Source: Croceicoccus pelagius (GTDB lineage: Bacteria > Pseudomonadota > Alphaproteobacteria > Sphingomonadales > Sphingomonadaceae). Taken from it: DNA of 64,000 bases. Of this stretch, positions 38,143 to 45,519 are shown piece after piece (within the stretch, counting starts at the first letter, position 1; each line of letters begins with the position of its first letter). Under the pieces are notes generated by a model. It was given only the letters and a program-made list of their open reading frames with translations. It was not told the DNA's origin and did no database searches. A program made the translations under genes and the position numbers. The DNA is taken from positions 124,001 through 188,000 of the forward strand of contig NZ_LYWY01000006.1 of the NCBI RefSeq assembly GCF_001661915.1, read 5' to 3'.

Positions 38143-38949
38143 TCAGCTCGCGAATTCGGGCGCCTTCTTCTGCATCAGGTCAAAGGCCTTCTCGTACCAC
38201 TCGCTACCCGGATAGTTCGCGCCGAGAACGGCCGCGCTCTTCTTCGCTTCCTCGGGGATGCCGAGCGCGAGGTAGGTTTCGGTCAGGCGGTACAGCGCCT
38301 CTGCCGTGTGGCTGGTGGTCTGGTATTCGTCGACGACCTTGCGGAAGCGCATCGTCGCGGCCAGCCATTTGCCGGTGTCTTCGTAGAACCGGCCGATGGT
38401 CATTTCCTTGCCCGCGAGGTGATCGTTGACGAGGTCGAGCTTCAGCTTGGCATCGGCGGCATAGCTGCTTTCCGGATAGCGGCGCACGACTTCGGTCAGC
38501 GCGGTCTTGGCCAGAAGCGTCGTCTGCTGATCGCGCTGAACGTCACTGATCTGTTCGTAGTAGGAAAGCGCGATCAGGTAGCTGGCGTAGGGCGCGTCCT
38601 TGTTGCCCGGGTGGATCGACAGGAAGCGCTGGGCCGACTGGATCGCCTGCGGGTAGTTCTTGCCGACGTAGTATGAAAACGCGCTCATCAGCTGGGCGCG
38701 GCGGGCCCAAGGCGAATAGGGGTGCTGACGCTCGACTTCGTCGAAGAGGGCGGCGGCCATCTTCACCTGTCCGCGGTCAAGACGTTCCTTCGCCGCGAAG
38801 TAGAGCGATTCCACATCGCGCGCGACATAGGCCGTGTCATCGGGGCGACCGCCCCCGCCTGCACAGGCGGCGGTCAGCAACATGGACCCCGAAGCGAGGG
38901 CAAGGGCAAGGGTGCGAACGGGGCGGCTGGCCGACGAAGCTGCGATCAT
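38143..38949 (-). CDS. bamD: Outer membrane assembly lipoprotein BamD
   Basis: 268 residues with lipobox LTAAC (Cys29). Five TPR-like repeats run from about 45 to 250 (LYFAAKERLDRGQVKMAAALFDEVERQHPYSPWARRAQLM, SYYVGKNYPQAIQSAQRFLSIHPG). The family block HPYSPWA is present. It is part of the BAM complex that inserts outer-membrane barrels. It is a single gene in this window; recN, often next to bamD, lies 4 kb to the left. Confidence 0.93.
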   Translation of the reverse strand: MIAASSASRPVRTLALALASGSMLLTAACAGGGGRPDDTAYVARDVESLYFAAKERLDRGQVKMAAALFDEVERQHPYSPWARRAQLMSAFSYYVGKNYPQAIQSAQRFLSIHPGNKDAPYASYLIALSYYEQISDVQRDQQTTLLAKTALTEVVRRYPESSYAADAKLKLDLVNDHLAGKEMTIGRFYEDTGKWLAATMRFRKVVDEYQTTSHTAEALYRLTETYLALGIPEEAKKSAAVLGANYPGSEWYEKAFDLMQKKAPEFAS

Positions 38950-39040
38950 GACCGGAGCCTATAGCCTCGCCCATACTGAACGCCAAGTGAAGCTTGCGGC
39001 TCTGTCCACGAAACGCGGCAGTGCCGGTTTCGCGGGCTGA

Positions 39041-39079
39041 AACAACGAAAACGGGGCGGCCTGCATAAGACCGCCCCGT
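39041..39079 (-). terminator. Terminator of the GTPase/LC7 operon
   Basis: ACGGGGCGG (39051-39059) pairs with CCGCCCCGT (39071-39079) over an 11-nt loop. On the minus strand the stem runs into TTTTCGTTGTTTC. It is 60 bp past the last LC7 stop codon. Confidence 0.8.
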
Positions 39080-39138
39080 CGTTCGGGCGAACCGGAGGTT
39101 CGGGTTCGTGCGGCCCCGCCGCGGCTTTCACGATACGA

Positions 39139-39501
39139 TCAGAGCGTCATGTTCGATTCGCACTCGGCCGTCTTGATGCGGGCGAGCGCCAGGTTTGACT
39201 TGCTCTTGTCGAGGACGAGATAGATGAACACAGCCGGGCGCGCAGCCATCGGACGGATGATGTGGTACTGCGACGACAGCGTGATGAGGATGTCGTCGAT
39301 CGCGTCCTTGGTGAGGCCGAGAGCCTTCATCGTCTTCAGCTTGGCACGGACTACTTCGGTGTTGCCGGCGCCGGCAACGTCGAGATCGATGCCGCCACCG
39401 ATCTTGCCCAGGACCATCCCTGAGTCAGAATCGACAACCGCAGCGGCCTTCGCGCCGTCGATGGTCATCAGGTCTTCCATAGCTTCATTGATGCTAGCCA
39501 T
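39139..39501 (-). CDS. Roadblock/LC7-domain protein (second copy, last gene of module)
   Basis: 120 residues, a single Roadblock/LC7 domain: MASINEAMEDLMTIDGAKAAAVVDSDSGMVLG, a mid helix KLKTMKALGLTKDAIDDILITLSSQYHIIRPM and the strand FIYLVLDKSKSNLALARIKT. LC7 proteins of the MglB type regulate small GTPases, often as homodimeric GAPs. The start at 39501 is chosen over a Lys/Arg-rich upstream extension. It follows the first LC7 gene with a 66-nt gap. Exact partner inferred from the operon. Confidence 0.85.
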   Translation of the reverse strand: MASINEAMEDLMTIDGAKAAAVVDSDSGMVLGKIGGGIDLDVAGAGNTEVVRAKLKTMKALGLTKDAIDDILITLSSQYHIIRPMAARPAVFIYLVLDKSKSNLALARIKTAECESNMTL

Positions 39502-39567
39502 TCTTCTTTTCCTTTTCATGAGCGGTTTATCTGTGTCGGTCTCCGTCCCGCCAAATTCGGTGACCCT

Positions 39568-39981
39568 TTACGCTGCCTTGTCCCGGACAAGTGTTCGCAT
39601 GTTGGAGGCGGCGAGCCGCACGACCGAGAGCGCCTTGCCCACCGTTTCAGCCGCGTCGAAATGCGCGGCCAGCACCATCGCATGCTCGGGCACCCGCATC
39701 TGGATCACGTAACCGGTTTCCGCCGCGATGATGATGTACTCGGCGCCCCCGATCCTGAGGTCCTTGGCGACTGCATCGCCCAGGGCCTGCATCGAGCTGG
39801 CCATGGAGGCGACGCGCCGATTCTGTTTTTCATCGCCCGCAATGCTGGCGACTTCGAAGCCGTCGTCCGTCAGGAACGTCGCATAACGCAGCGACCTGCA
39901 GACGTCGGAAAATCCATCCAGAACCTCGTTCGCGAACGCGATCACGACGGGGTCCTTATGTGCGCTAACTTGCTCGGTCAT
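39568..39981 (-). CDS. Roadblock/LC7-domain protein (first copy)
   Basis: 137 residues. It shows the LC7 pattern: CRSLRYATFLTDDGFEVASIAG, VASMASSMQALGDAVAKDL, EYIIIAAETGYVIQMRVPE and AHFDAAETVGKALSVVRLAASNM. It differs enough from the other copy that a heterodimer is possible. The ATG overlaps the GTPase stop (ATGA), a sign of fixed stoichiometry with the GTPase. MglB/CvnB-like role as GTPase regulator is inferred. Confidence 0.85.
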   Translation of the reverse strand: MTEQVSAHKDPVVIAFANEVLDGFSDVCRSLRYATFLTDDGFEVASIAGDEKQNRRVASMASSMQALGDAVAKDLRIGGAEYIIIAAETGYVIQMRVPEHAMVLAAHFDAAETVGKALSVVRLAASNMRTLVRDKAA

Positions 39982-40544
39982 GCCGCGCGCTCCTGATTAC
40001 CGGCGATCATCGCCGTCATTTCGATGTTTGCGATCAGGCTCATGAGTGCGGTGCGCATCTGATCGGCGTTGCGGGCATCGGCGGTGAAGACGGGGATCAT
40101 GCGTCCCGGCATCACTTCGCGAATGCGTTCGGCGTACTTGTCGAGATACGGCGTCGGCGCGACGTCGCTGCGCGTCACGCACACGACGATGCCGCCCTTT
40201 TCGTGAAGTTCGCCAAATTCTTCCAGAAACGCATCCAGTTCCTCGATCGGGTCGGCCGCGTCATTGTTGACCAGCAGGATGAGCCCGACGGCACGTTCCT
40301 TCAGAATGGTCCACATGAAGTTGAAGCGGCGCTGGCCGGGCACGCCGTAAAGACGCACCTTGTCCTCATCGCTCACCGTGATCTCGCCGTAATCGAGCGC
40401 GACCGTGGTCGTGTCCTTGTCGGCGGTTTCGCGGTCGGTGTTGGTCGCCTCGGTGCGGATCGTCTCGATCTCCGACAGGCTTTCGATCGCCGTCGTCTTG
40501 CCCGCCCCCATGGGGCCCGCGAAAAGTATGACGTGTTCAGCCAT
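39978..40544 (-). CDS. Arf/MglA-like small GTPase (COG2229 type)
   Basis: 188 residues. The P-loop is GPMGAGKT (10-17). The G3 region is LYGVPGQ, with Gly67 where small GTPases usually have Asp but with Gln71 kept. G4 is TRSD (124-127) in place of NKxD. These variants are seen in the bacterial COG2229 GTPases that sit next to LC7 proteins. Switch cycling could control cell polarity or a surface process. It starts 3 nt after the 401-aa gene and overlaps the next gene. Confidence 0.88.
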   Translation of the reverse strand: MAEHVILFAGPMGAGKTTAIESLSEIETIRTEATNTDRETADKDTTTVALDYGEITVSDEDKVRLYGVPGQRRFNFMWTILKERAVGLILLVNNDAADPIEELDAFLEEFGELHEKGGIVVCVTRSDVAPTPYLDKYAERIREVMPGRMIPVFTADARNADQMRTALMSLIANIEMTAMIAGNQERAA

Positions 40545-40547
40545 CGA

Positions 40548-41753
40548 TCAGAGCCCCAGCTTGGTGCGTAATTTGGAGAAGAGACCGCCGCCGCCTTCCT
40601 TCTGCGCCGGCGGCTTGAAGGTTGCGGGCGCTGCCGTCTTGTCGGTCTGGATCTCGAGGAGACCCATCAGCGAATAGGCGTTGAGCGTGCGTGTCGCGCT
40701 CTCCACAGAGATCCCCGCTGCCGAAGCGAGTTCGGCGGCATTGAGGAAGCAGTTACCGATGGCTGCCGCAGCGCGCATGTCGGCGACCGCGTGGTTCAGC
40801 TCGGTAAAGTTGGGCCAGCGGCGCAGGCGATAGCGATCCTCCGGCTTCAGCCAGGGCGCGCCGGTGCCGTGGAAAGCCTGACTGCCGATGAACCAGAACA
40901 GCTTGTCCAGCGATTCACCCGGCAGGTTGACGATGGGCGGGCGAAACGCCTCCACCAGTGTGGAACGGATTGCGATGCGGCTGCCGTTGGCGGCCACCTG
41001 TTCCAGCGGAATGCGCGAGTTGTAGGCCCGGAAGCGGAAATCGATGCGGATCATATCGAGGTTCTCGACACGGATTTCGGCAACCGCGGGGGCGGAGTTC
41101 TGCACGATGGAATAGAGCGCGACCGCGATCTGGTCCCATGCGGCGGAAAATTCGTGGGCGTCGCCGTGGCTGGCATTGGCGGTCACTGGCTGCGGCGGGG
41201 CAACCGGATGCGGCTGCTGCACCGGCGCGTGCATCGCGCTGGGCTGCGTTGCCGGATGCGGACTGCCGTCGGCAGTGACCGGCCAGGCCTCGGTCTTGAG
41301 GGCTGCCGAACCGTTGGTCATGTGGTGCGGGGTCGGCGTGCCGAAGCCAGCCGGCACGTGGTGGCGATCGTTGGCCGGGACCGCGCCCCAGTCTTCCATC
41401 TTCACCTTCATCGGCGCGACGTCATTCGAACGCGACCGCGTCGAGAGGTTGTCCTGCGCCTTCTTGAGGATATTTATCAGTTCCGCCGCGCTGAGCGGGG
41501 TGGTGATGCACAGTTCACCGTCAATCGGCTGGTTACCGAAGCGCACGAGCCTGATGAGAACCTGGTAGGGATCGGCGCTGAATTCGACGTCCGAGGGGAC
41601 GATCAGCGCGTCGCAGCTATCGGAGTGGAGGACCAGCCACGGGCAACCGGCATCTTCGGCCTCGCTCTCGATGAATGTCGCGATCTTCGCGCATTCGATC
41701 GGAGAGAGACCGACGAGCCCCAGACTGTGCCGCGCTTTGGTCACAAAACCCAT
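40548..41753 (-). CDS. 401-aa unknown protein, first gene of the GTPase/LC7 module
   Basis: No family recognised with confidence. An N-terminal ~100-residue alpha/beta domain (LSPIECAKIATFIESEAEDAGCPWLVLHSDSCDALIVP) is joined by a His/Pro-rich linker (about 130-205) to a C-terminal domain. Residues 338-369 read as a winged-helix-like segment (NAAELASAAGISVESATRTLNAYSLMGLLEIQ), reminiscent of DUF742/CvnC proteins. A Gly-rich basic tail follows. The start at 41753 (MGFVTKARHS) is preferred; the extension to 41834 is Trp/Cys-rich and poorly supported. It may be the effector or scaffold of the module. Confidence 0.8.
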   Translation of the reverse strand: MGFVTKARHSLGLVGLSPIECAKIATFIESEAEDAGCPWLVLHSDSCDALIVPSDVEFSADPYQVLIRLVRFGNQPIDGELCITTPLSAAELINILKKAQDNLSTRSRSNDVAPMKVKMEDWGAVPANDRHHVPAGFGTPTPHHMTNGSAALKTEAWPVTADGSPHPATQPSAMHAPVQQPHPVAPPQPVTANASHGDAHEFSAAWDQIAVALYSIVQNSAPAVAEIRVENLDMIRIDFRFRAYNSRIPLEQVAANGSRIAIRSTLVEAFRPPIVNLPGESLDKLFWFIGSQAFHGTGAPWLKPEDRYRLRRWPNFTELNHAVADMRAAAAIGNCFLNAAELASAAGISVESATRTLNAYSLMGLLEIQTDKTAAPATFKPPAQKEGGGGLFSKLRTKLGL

Positions 41754-41978
41754 TGCCCCGCCGCTCCACCACAGCCGCTCCAACACACGGCACGACCAGA
41801 TCGGGATGATTTGGATCGCGCCGCCCAGGAACACTCACTAAGGCTGGCCCGACTAATCAAGGGTTAAACCGGGTACTTTCGAAAATATTAACTGACCTAA
41901 AATCGCATACATCTGCGCGTAAATAGCCCGCATTATCAGGTTAATTAACGATCAAGCGCGACACATGCAAATAACTGC

Positions 41979-41994
41979 TATGTACAAATACATA
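41979..41994. promoter_or_regulatory. Perfect palindrome upstream of the GTPase module
   Basis: TATGTA and TACATA flank CAAA, giving a 16-bp dyad in an AT-rich promoter-like stretch, 226-241 bp upstream of the 401-aa gene start. It is a candidate operator; the protein that would bind is unknown. Confidence 0.4.
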
Positions 41995-42042
41995 AAATAT
42001 GCTCATTTATATGAATTTCAGTCTGCACTATGCATATTTGGT

Positions 42043-42066
42043 CGCGGCGGGATGCCTGCCGCCGCG
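42043..42066. repeat. GC-rich inverted repeat
   Basis: CGCGGCGG (42043-42050) and CCGCCGCG (42059-42066) form a perfect 8-bp stem with an 8-nt loop. No T-run follows on either strand, so it is not a clear terminator. Confidence 0.5.
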
Positions 42067-42288
42067 TACGTCCGGGCGTTCAGCCTCGTGGATTTGGAGT
42101 TAAGGTGCCACGCAATCCGGCATAAGGGATATCCATGATCCGCACGGCAGGTTCTGCAGCCTTTAGCGACATGCAACAAAGTTGATCGCGTGCCTGGTTT
42201 GTCAGGCCGGTTTTCGGCGCTAAAGAGAACCCGGATCCGAATTCCCGCGCGTTTGTTAACCGAATGCCCCCTATTTGCGGACGAATGA

Positions 42289-44319
42289 ATGGGCACGCAG
42301 CCTTTAAAAGATAACCGTTACGCCGATGCGGCTGGCCGGGGTTACAATGTTGTTCGCGGCTGGCCGTTCTGGTTCCAGGGGCTTCTCGCCGCACTGGTCC
42401 TGTTCGTCGGGTGGGAAATATATGCCGCCCCGCCATGGAAGCTGGGCGGCCCTCCCCCGCCGCAGGGCATCGATTTTCTTGCCACCGACGGTACGGTAAT
42501 CGCCCATCGCGGCCCCAAATCCGCCGTGCCCGTCAATGCGGAGGAACTGCCCGACCACGTGGTTCAGGCCTTCCTCGCGATCGAGGACAGGCGGTTTTAC
42601 GAACACGGTGGGGTCGATTTCCGCGGTCTTGCCCGCGCGACTGTCACGAACCTGAAGGCCGGCGGCGTGGTTCAGGGCGGCTCTACCATCACGCAGCAAT
42701 ACGTGAAGAACGCCTTCCTTACGCAGGACCGAACGTTCGTGCGCAAGGGCAAGGAAATGCTTCTGGCCGACTGGGCCGAAATGTGGATGAGCAAGAACGA
42801 GATCCTCTCGCGCTATCTCGAACTCTGTTACTTCGGTGAAGGGCAATACGGCCTTGTCGCGGCATCGCATCACTATTTCGACCGTTCGCCCGAAGACCTG
42901 ACGCTTGGCCAAGCCGCACTTTTGGCAGGCATGGTGAAGGCCCCTTCCCGCCTCTCGCCGCTGGAAAACCGCGAAGCATCGTTCGAACGCATGCGCGTCG
43001 TGCTGGGCGCAATGGCATATGCCGGCTTCATCACCGAGGATGAAGCGAAGGAAGAACCCGACCCCAAGGTAACGCCGGGTGCCGAAGACGACGAAGGCCC
43101 CAGCGGCACGTGGTTCGTCGACTGGCTCATGCCGCAACTGCCCGAAGGTTTCTCCGGATCGGTACAGACCACTCTGGAGCCTGACGCGCAGGCCCGCGCC
43201 GAACGCGTCGTGCGCAACGCGCGGCTTGGCGGGGCGGAAGTGGCGCTGATCGCGATGCGACCCAATGGCGCAATCGCGGCGATGGTCGGCGGCAAGAAAT
43301 GGACGCCCGAGGCGTTCAACCGCGCGACGACCGCCAAGCGCCAGCCGGGTTCGACCTTCAAGCTGTTCGACTATTTCGCGGCGATCCGCGACGGCGCGAC
43401 GGCGGATACGCTGATCGAGGACGGCCCGATCGAAATCGACGGGTGGCAGCCGAAAAATGCCTATTCCGGCTATTACGGCCAGATCCCGCTATCGCGTGCC
43501 TTTGCGATTTCCAGCAATACCGCCGCGATCCGCATCGCACAGGACGTCGGGCCAGACGAGGTAATCGACACCGCCCGAGATCTCGGCGTCGAATCCGAGA
43601 TACCCGAAACGCCCAGTATGGCGCTGGGCACGGGAAGCCTGACGCTGAAGGAACTGGCCGCTGCCTATGCCGCCTTCGCCTTGGGCAAGTATCCGGTGGA
43701 GCCATACGGCCTTGCCGAAGAGGCCGCGACGCCTTGGCGCAGCCTCGACGCGAAGCGCGAGTGGGTGCCAATGCTGAAACTCCTCTACGGAGCCGCAAAC
43801 AGCGGCACGGGCCGCGCCGCCGTGATCAATGGCCAGCCGACATTTGGCAAGACCGGAACGACCCAGGAAGGTCGCGACGCGCTTTTCGTGGGCTTTGCCG
43901 GCAACATGGTGACGGCCGTGTGGGTGGGCCGCGACGACAACAAGCCGATCCCCGGCAACCATGGCGGCGGCAATCCGGCGCAGATCTGGAAGCAATTCAT
44001 GAGCGGGGTAAAGCTGGAACCGCTGCGGCTTCCGCTCAAGGTCAATCAGATCAAGCGCCCTGCCCCGCGCCGCACGATGAGCGCCGAAGACGCGGACATG
44101 AGCACGATCGAGATAGGCGACATGGACGAGGGCGATTTCGATATCATGGTGCCCGAAGGCATCCCCGACCTGCCTGAAGGCCTGGGTCAGCCCGCACCGA
44201 TCGGCGCGGAAGGCGATGAGCCGAGCGTGCCGCAGACCGATATCCGCGTACCGGCAACCCCGCCGCAGGCAGAGCCTGCCCAGCCTTCCGCAAACGGGCC
44301 CGGCCCCGCGCCCGAATAA
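42289..44319 (+). CDS. Class A penicillin-binding protein (GT51 + transpeptidase)
   Basis: 676 residues. A membrane helix lies at 28-46. The GT51 domain has the catalytic Glu99 in EDRRFYEHGGVDFRG and GGSTITQQ (130-137). The transpeptidase has STFK (Ser355-Lys358), SSN (408-410) and KTGT (521-524). An acidic, Pro-rich tail of about 90 residues follows. It polymerises and crosslinks peptidoglycan in the periplasm and is a likely beta-lactam target. Shorter than E. coli PBP1A and closer to PBP1C/2-type sizes, so no symbol is given. Confidence 0.95.
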   Translation: MGTQPLKDNRYADAAGRGYNVVRGWPFWFQGLLAALVLFVGWEIYAAPPWKLGGPPPPQGIDFLATDGTVIAHRGPKSAVPVNAEELPDHVVQAFLAIEDRRFYEHGGVDFRGLARATVTNLKAGGVVQGGSTITQQYVKNAFLTQDRTFVRKGKEMLLADWAEMWMSKNEILSRYLELCYFGEGQYGLVAASHHYFDRSPEDLTLGQAALLAGMVKAPSRLSPLENREASFERMRVVLGAMAYAGFITEDEAKEEPDPKVTPGAEDDEGPSGTWFVDWLMPQLPEGFSGSVQTTLEPDAQARAERVVRNARLGGAEVALIAMRPNGAIAAMVGGKKWTPEAFNRATTAKRQPGSTFKLFDYFAAIRDGATADTLIEDGPIEIDGWQPKNAYSGYYGQIPLSRAFAISSNTAAIRIAQDVGPDEVIDTARDLGVESEIPETPSMALGTGSLTLKELAAAYAAFALGKYPVEPYGLAEEAATPWRSLDAKREWVPMLKLLYGAANSGTGRAAVINGQPTFGKTGTTQEGRDALFVGFAGNMVTAVWVGRDDNKPIPGNHGGGNPAQIWKQFMSGVKLEPLRLPLKVNQIKRPAPRRTMSAEDADMSTIEIGDMDEGDFDIMVPEGIPDLPEGLGQPAPIGAEGDEPSVPQTDIRVPATPPQAEPAQPSANGPGPAPE

Positions 44320-44339
44320 CATCGGGCACGCTTCAGGGC

Positions 44340-44693
44340 ATGAAACGGTATTTCTATCTGGCTGGCGGCTACCTGTCGCTGACGCTGGGCGGCATCGGCA
44401 TTTTGCTGCCCCTGCTGCCGACGGTGCCTTTCATGATCCTTGCCGCGTTTTGCTTTGCACGGTCGAGCCCGCGGCTTGAGGCATGGCTGGTCGAACACAG
44501 GCATTTCGGCCCGCACATCACGGCGTGGCGCGAAAAGGGCGCGATCAGCCGCCGCGGCAAGACTGCCGCGCTGGCCGCCTTTGCCGCCAGCGTCGTCCTG
44601 TCCTTCGCCTTTGCGCCGATGCCGGCACCGCTGATCTCGCTAACGGCGGCAGTACTGGGCGGAAGCTGGATCTGGTCCCGCCCGGAAAGCTAG
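44340..44693 (+). CDS. ybaN: YbaN-family (DUF454) membrane protein
   Basis: 117 residues. The family block GGYLSLTLGGIGILLPLLPTVPFMILAAFCFARSSPRLEAWL is complete, followed by HRHFGPHITAWREKGAISRRGK and two more membrane helices. Inner-membrane protein of unknown function. It starts 20 nt after the PBP stop and is probably co-transcribed. Confidence 0.9.
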   Translation: MKRYFYLAGGYLSLTLGGIGILLPLLPTVPFMILAAFCFARSSPRLEAWLVEHRHFGPHITAWREKGAISRRGKTAALAAFAASVVLSFAFAPMPAPLISLTAAVLGGSWIWSRPES

Positions 44694-44697
44694 GCGC

Positions 44698-44886
44698 TCA
44701 GCGCATCGGACAAGTGTTGAAACCCACTATGCGGTAGAGCGGGCAGAACCCGACGAGCCCGGTTATCAGCGGGATCAGGCCAAGCCAGCCCCACGATGTC
44801 TGTGGCCCCACGAATACGAGCGCGATGACCAGCAGGCCCACGACGACGCGCAGGATGCGATCCCATTTTCCTTCGTTGACGGGCAT
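44698..44886 (-). CDS. DUF2892-family small membrane protein, 62 aa
   Basis: MPVNEGKWDRILRVVVGLLVIALVF begins the typical DUF2892 (YgaP transmembrane-like) sequence, with two helices and the CPLYRIVGFNTCP motif whose two cysteines are conserved in the family. The start at 44886 has AAGGAG 9 nt upstream; the longer ORF overlaps rluE and is rejected. It converges on ybaN with a 4-nt gap. Confidence 0.85.
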   Translation of the reverse strand: MPVNEGKWDRILRVVVGLLVIALVFVGPQTSWGWLGLIPLITGLVGFCPLYRIVGFNTCPMR

Positions 44887-44956
44887 TGTTACCGACTCCT
44901 TGTCCTCCAGGAGCTTCAAGAATCGCACGGCGCACGGCGCAGCTAAATGATCCCGA

Positions 44957-45505
44957 TCAAACGCGCAGTTCGCGCCATTCGCCAAGGCCCAGCCCTTCGA
45001 CGGTCCAGTCCCCGATGCTCCACCGCACCAGCCTCAGGGTCGGGTGCCCGATGGCGGCGGTCATGCGGCGGACCTGCCGGTTACGGCCCTCGTTAATGGT
45101 CAGTTCGATCCACGTATCGGGCACAGATTTGCGGTAACGGATCGGCGGGTCGCGGTCCCACAATTGGGGCGGATCTATCACGCGCGCCCGCGCGGGTGCG
45201 GTCATTCCATCCTTCAACCGCACGCCCTTGCAAAGTGCCGAGATCGCCGCTCCGTCCGGTTCGCCCTCGACTTGCGCAAGATAGGTCTTGGGCATCTTGT
45301 GGCGCGGTTCGGCGATGCGGGACTGCAAACGGCCATCGTCGGTCAGCAGCAGCAGACCCTCGCTGTCGCGGTCGAGCCGCCCGGCGGGATAGACGCCGGG
45401 AACTTTCACGTATTCCGACAGCGTCGGGTGCGGGTTTTCATCGCGTCCGGCGCTGAATTGCGACAGGACGCCAAAGGGCTTGTTCAGCAGGATAAGGCGC
45501 GACAC
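44957..45505 (-). CDS. rluE: Large-subunit rRNA pseudouridine synthase E-type
   Basis: 182 residues. The catalytic Asp45 is in AGRLDRDSEGLLLLT. NEGRNRQVRRM and IGHPTLRLVRWSIG are RluB/RluE-group motifs, and there is no S4 domain, as in RluE (Psi2457 of 23S rRNA in E. coli). It starts 14 nt after the lepA stop, so the two translation-related genes likely form an operon. Confidence 0.9.
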   Translation of the reverse strand: MSRLILLNKPFGVLSQFSAGRDENPHPTLSEYVKVPGVYPAGRLDRDSEGLLLLTDDGRLQSRIAEPRHKMPKTYLAQVEGEPDGAAISALCKGVRLKDGMTAPARARVIDPPQLWDRDPPIRYRKSVPDTWIELTINEGRNRQVRRMTAAIGHPTLRLVRWSIGDWTVEGLGLGEWRELRV

Positions 45506-45519
45506 AGGGGTGCCCCGCC

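Larger units (their letters stand above)
41754..42288. other. AT-rich intergenic region with palindromes
   Basis: 535 bp without a supported gene, much lower in GC than its surroundings between about 41850 and 42040. It is upstream of both the GTPase-module operon (minus) and the PBP gene (plus). It holds TATGTA-CAAA-TACATA (41979-41994), AAATATGC (41995-42002) with its complement GCATATTT (42032-42039), and a GC hairpin CGCGGCGG / CCGCCGCG (42043-42050 / 42059-42066). I see no tRNA or ncRNA pattern I can name. Confidence 0.7.

Noticed and set aside
39088-39102. Small hairpin CGAACC-GGA-GGTTCG after the LC7 operon
   Set aside because: Six-bp stem with no T-run; the adjacent 9-bp stem is the better terminator.
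41886-41950. TTAA-rich stretch considered as CtrA sites in the AT-rich gap
   Set aside because: No pair has the required 7-bp spacing; TTAA is expected often in such AT-rich DNA.
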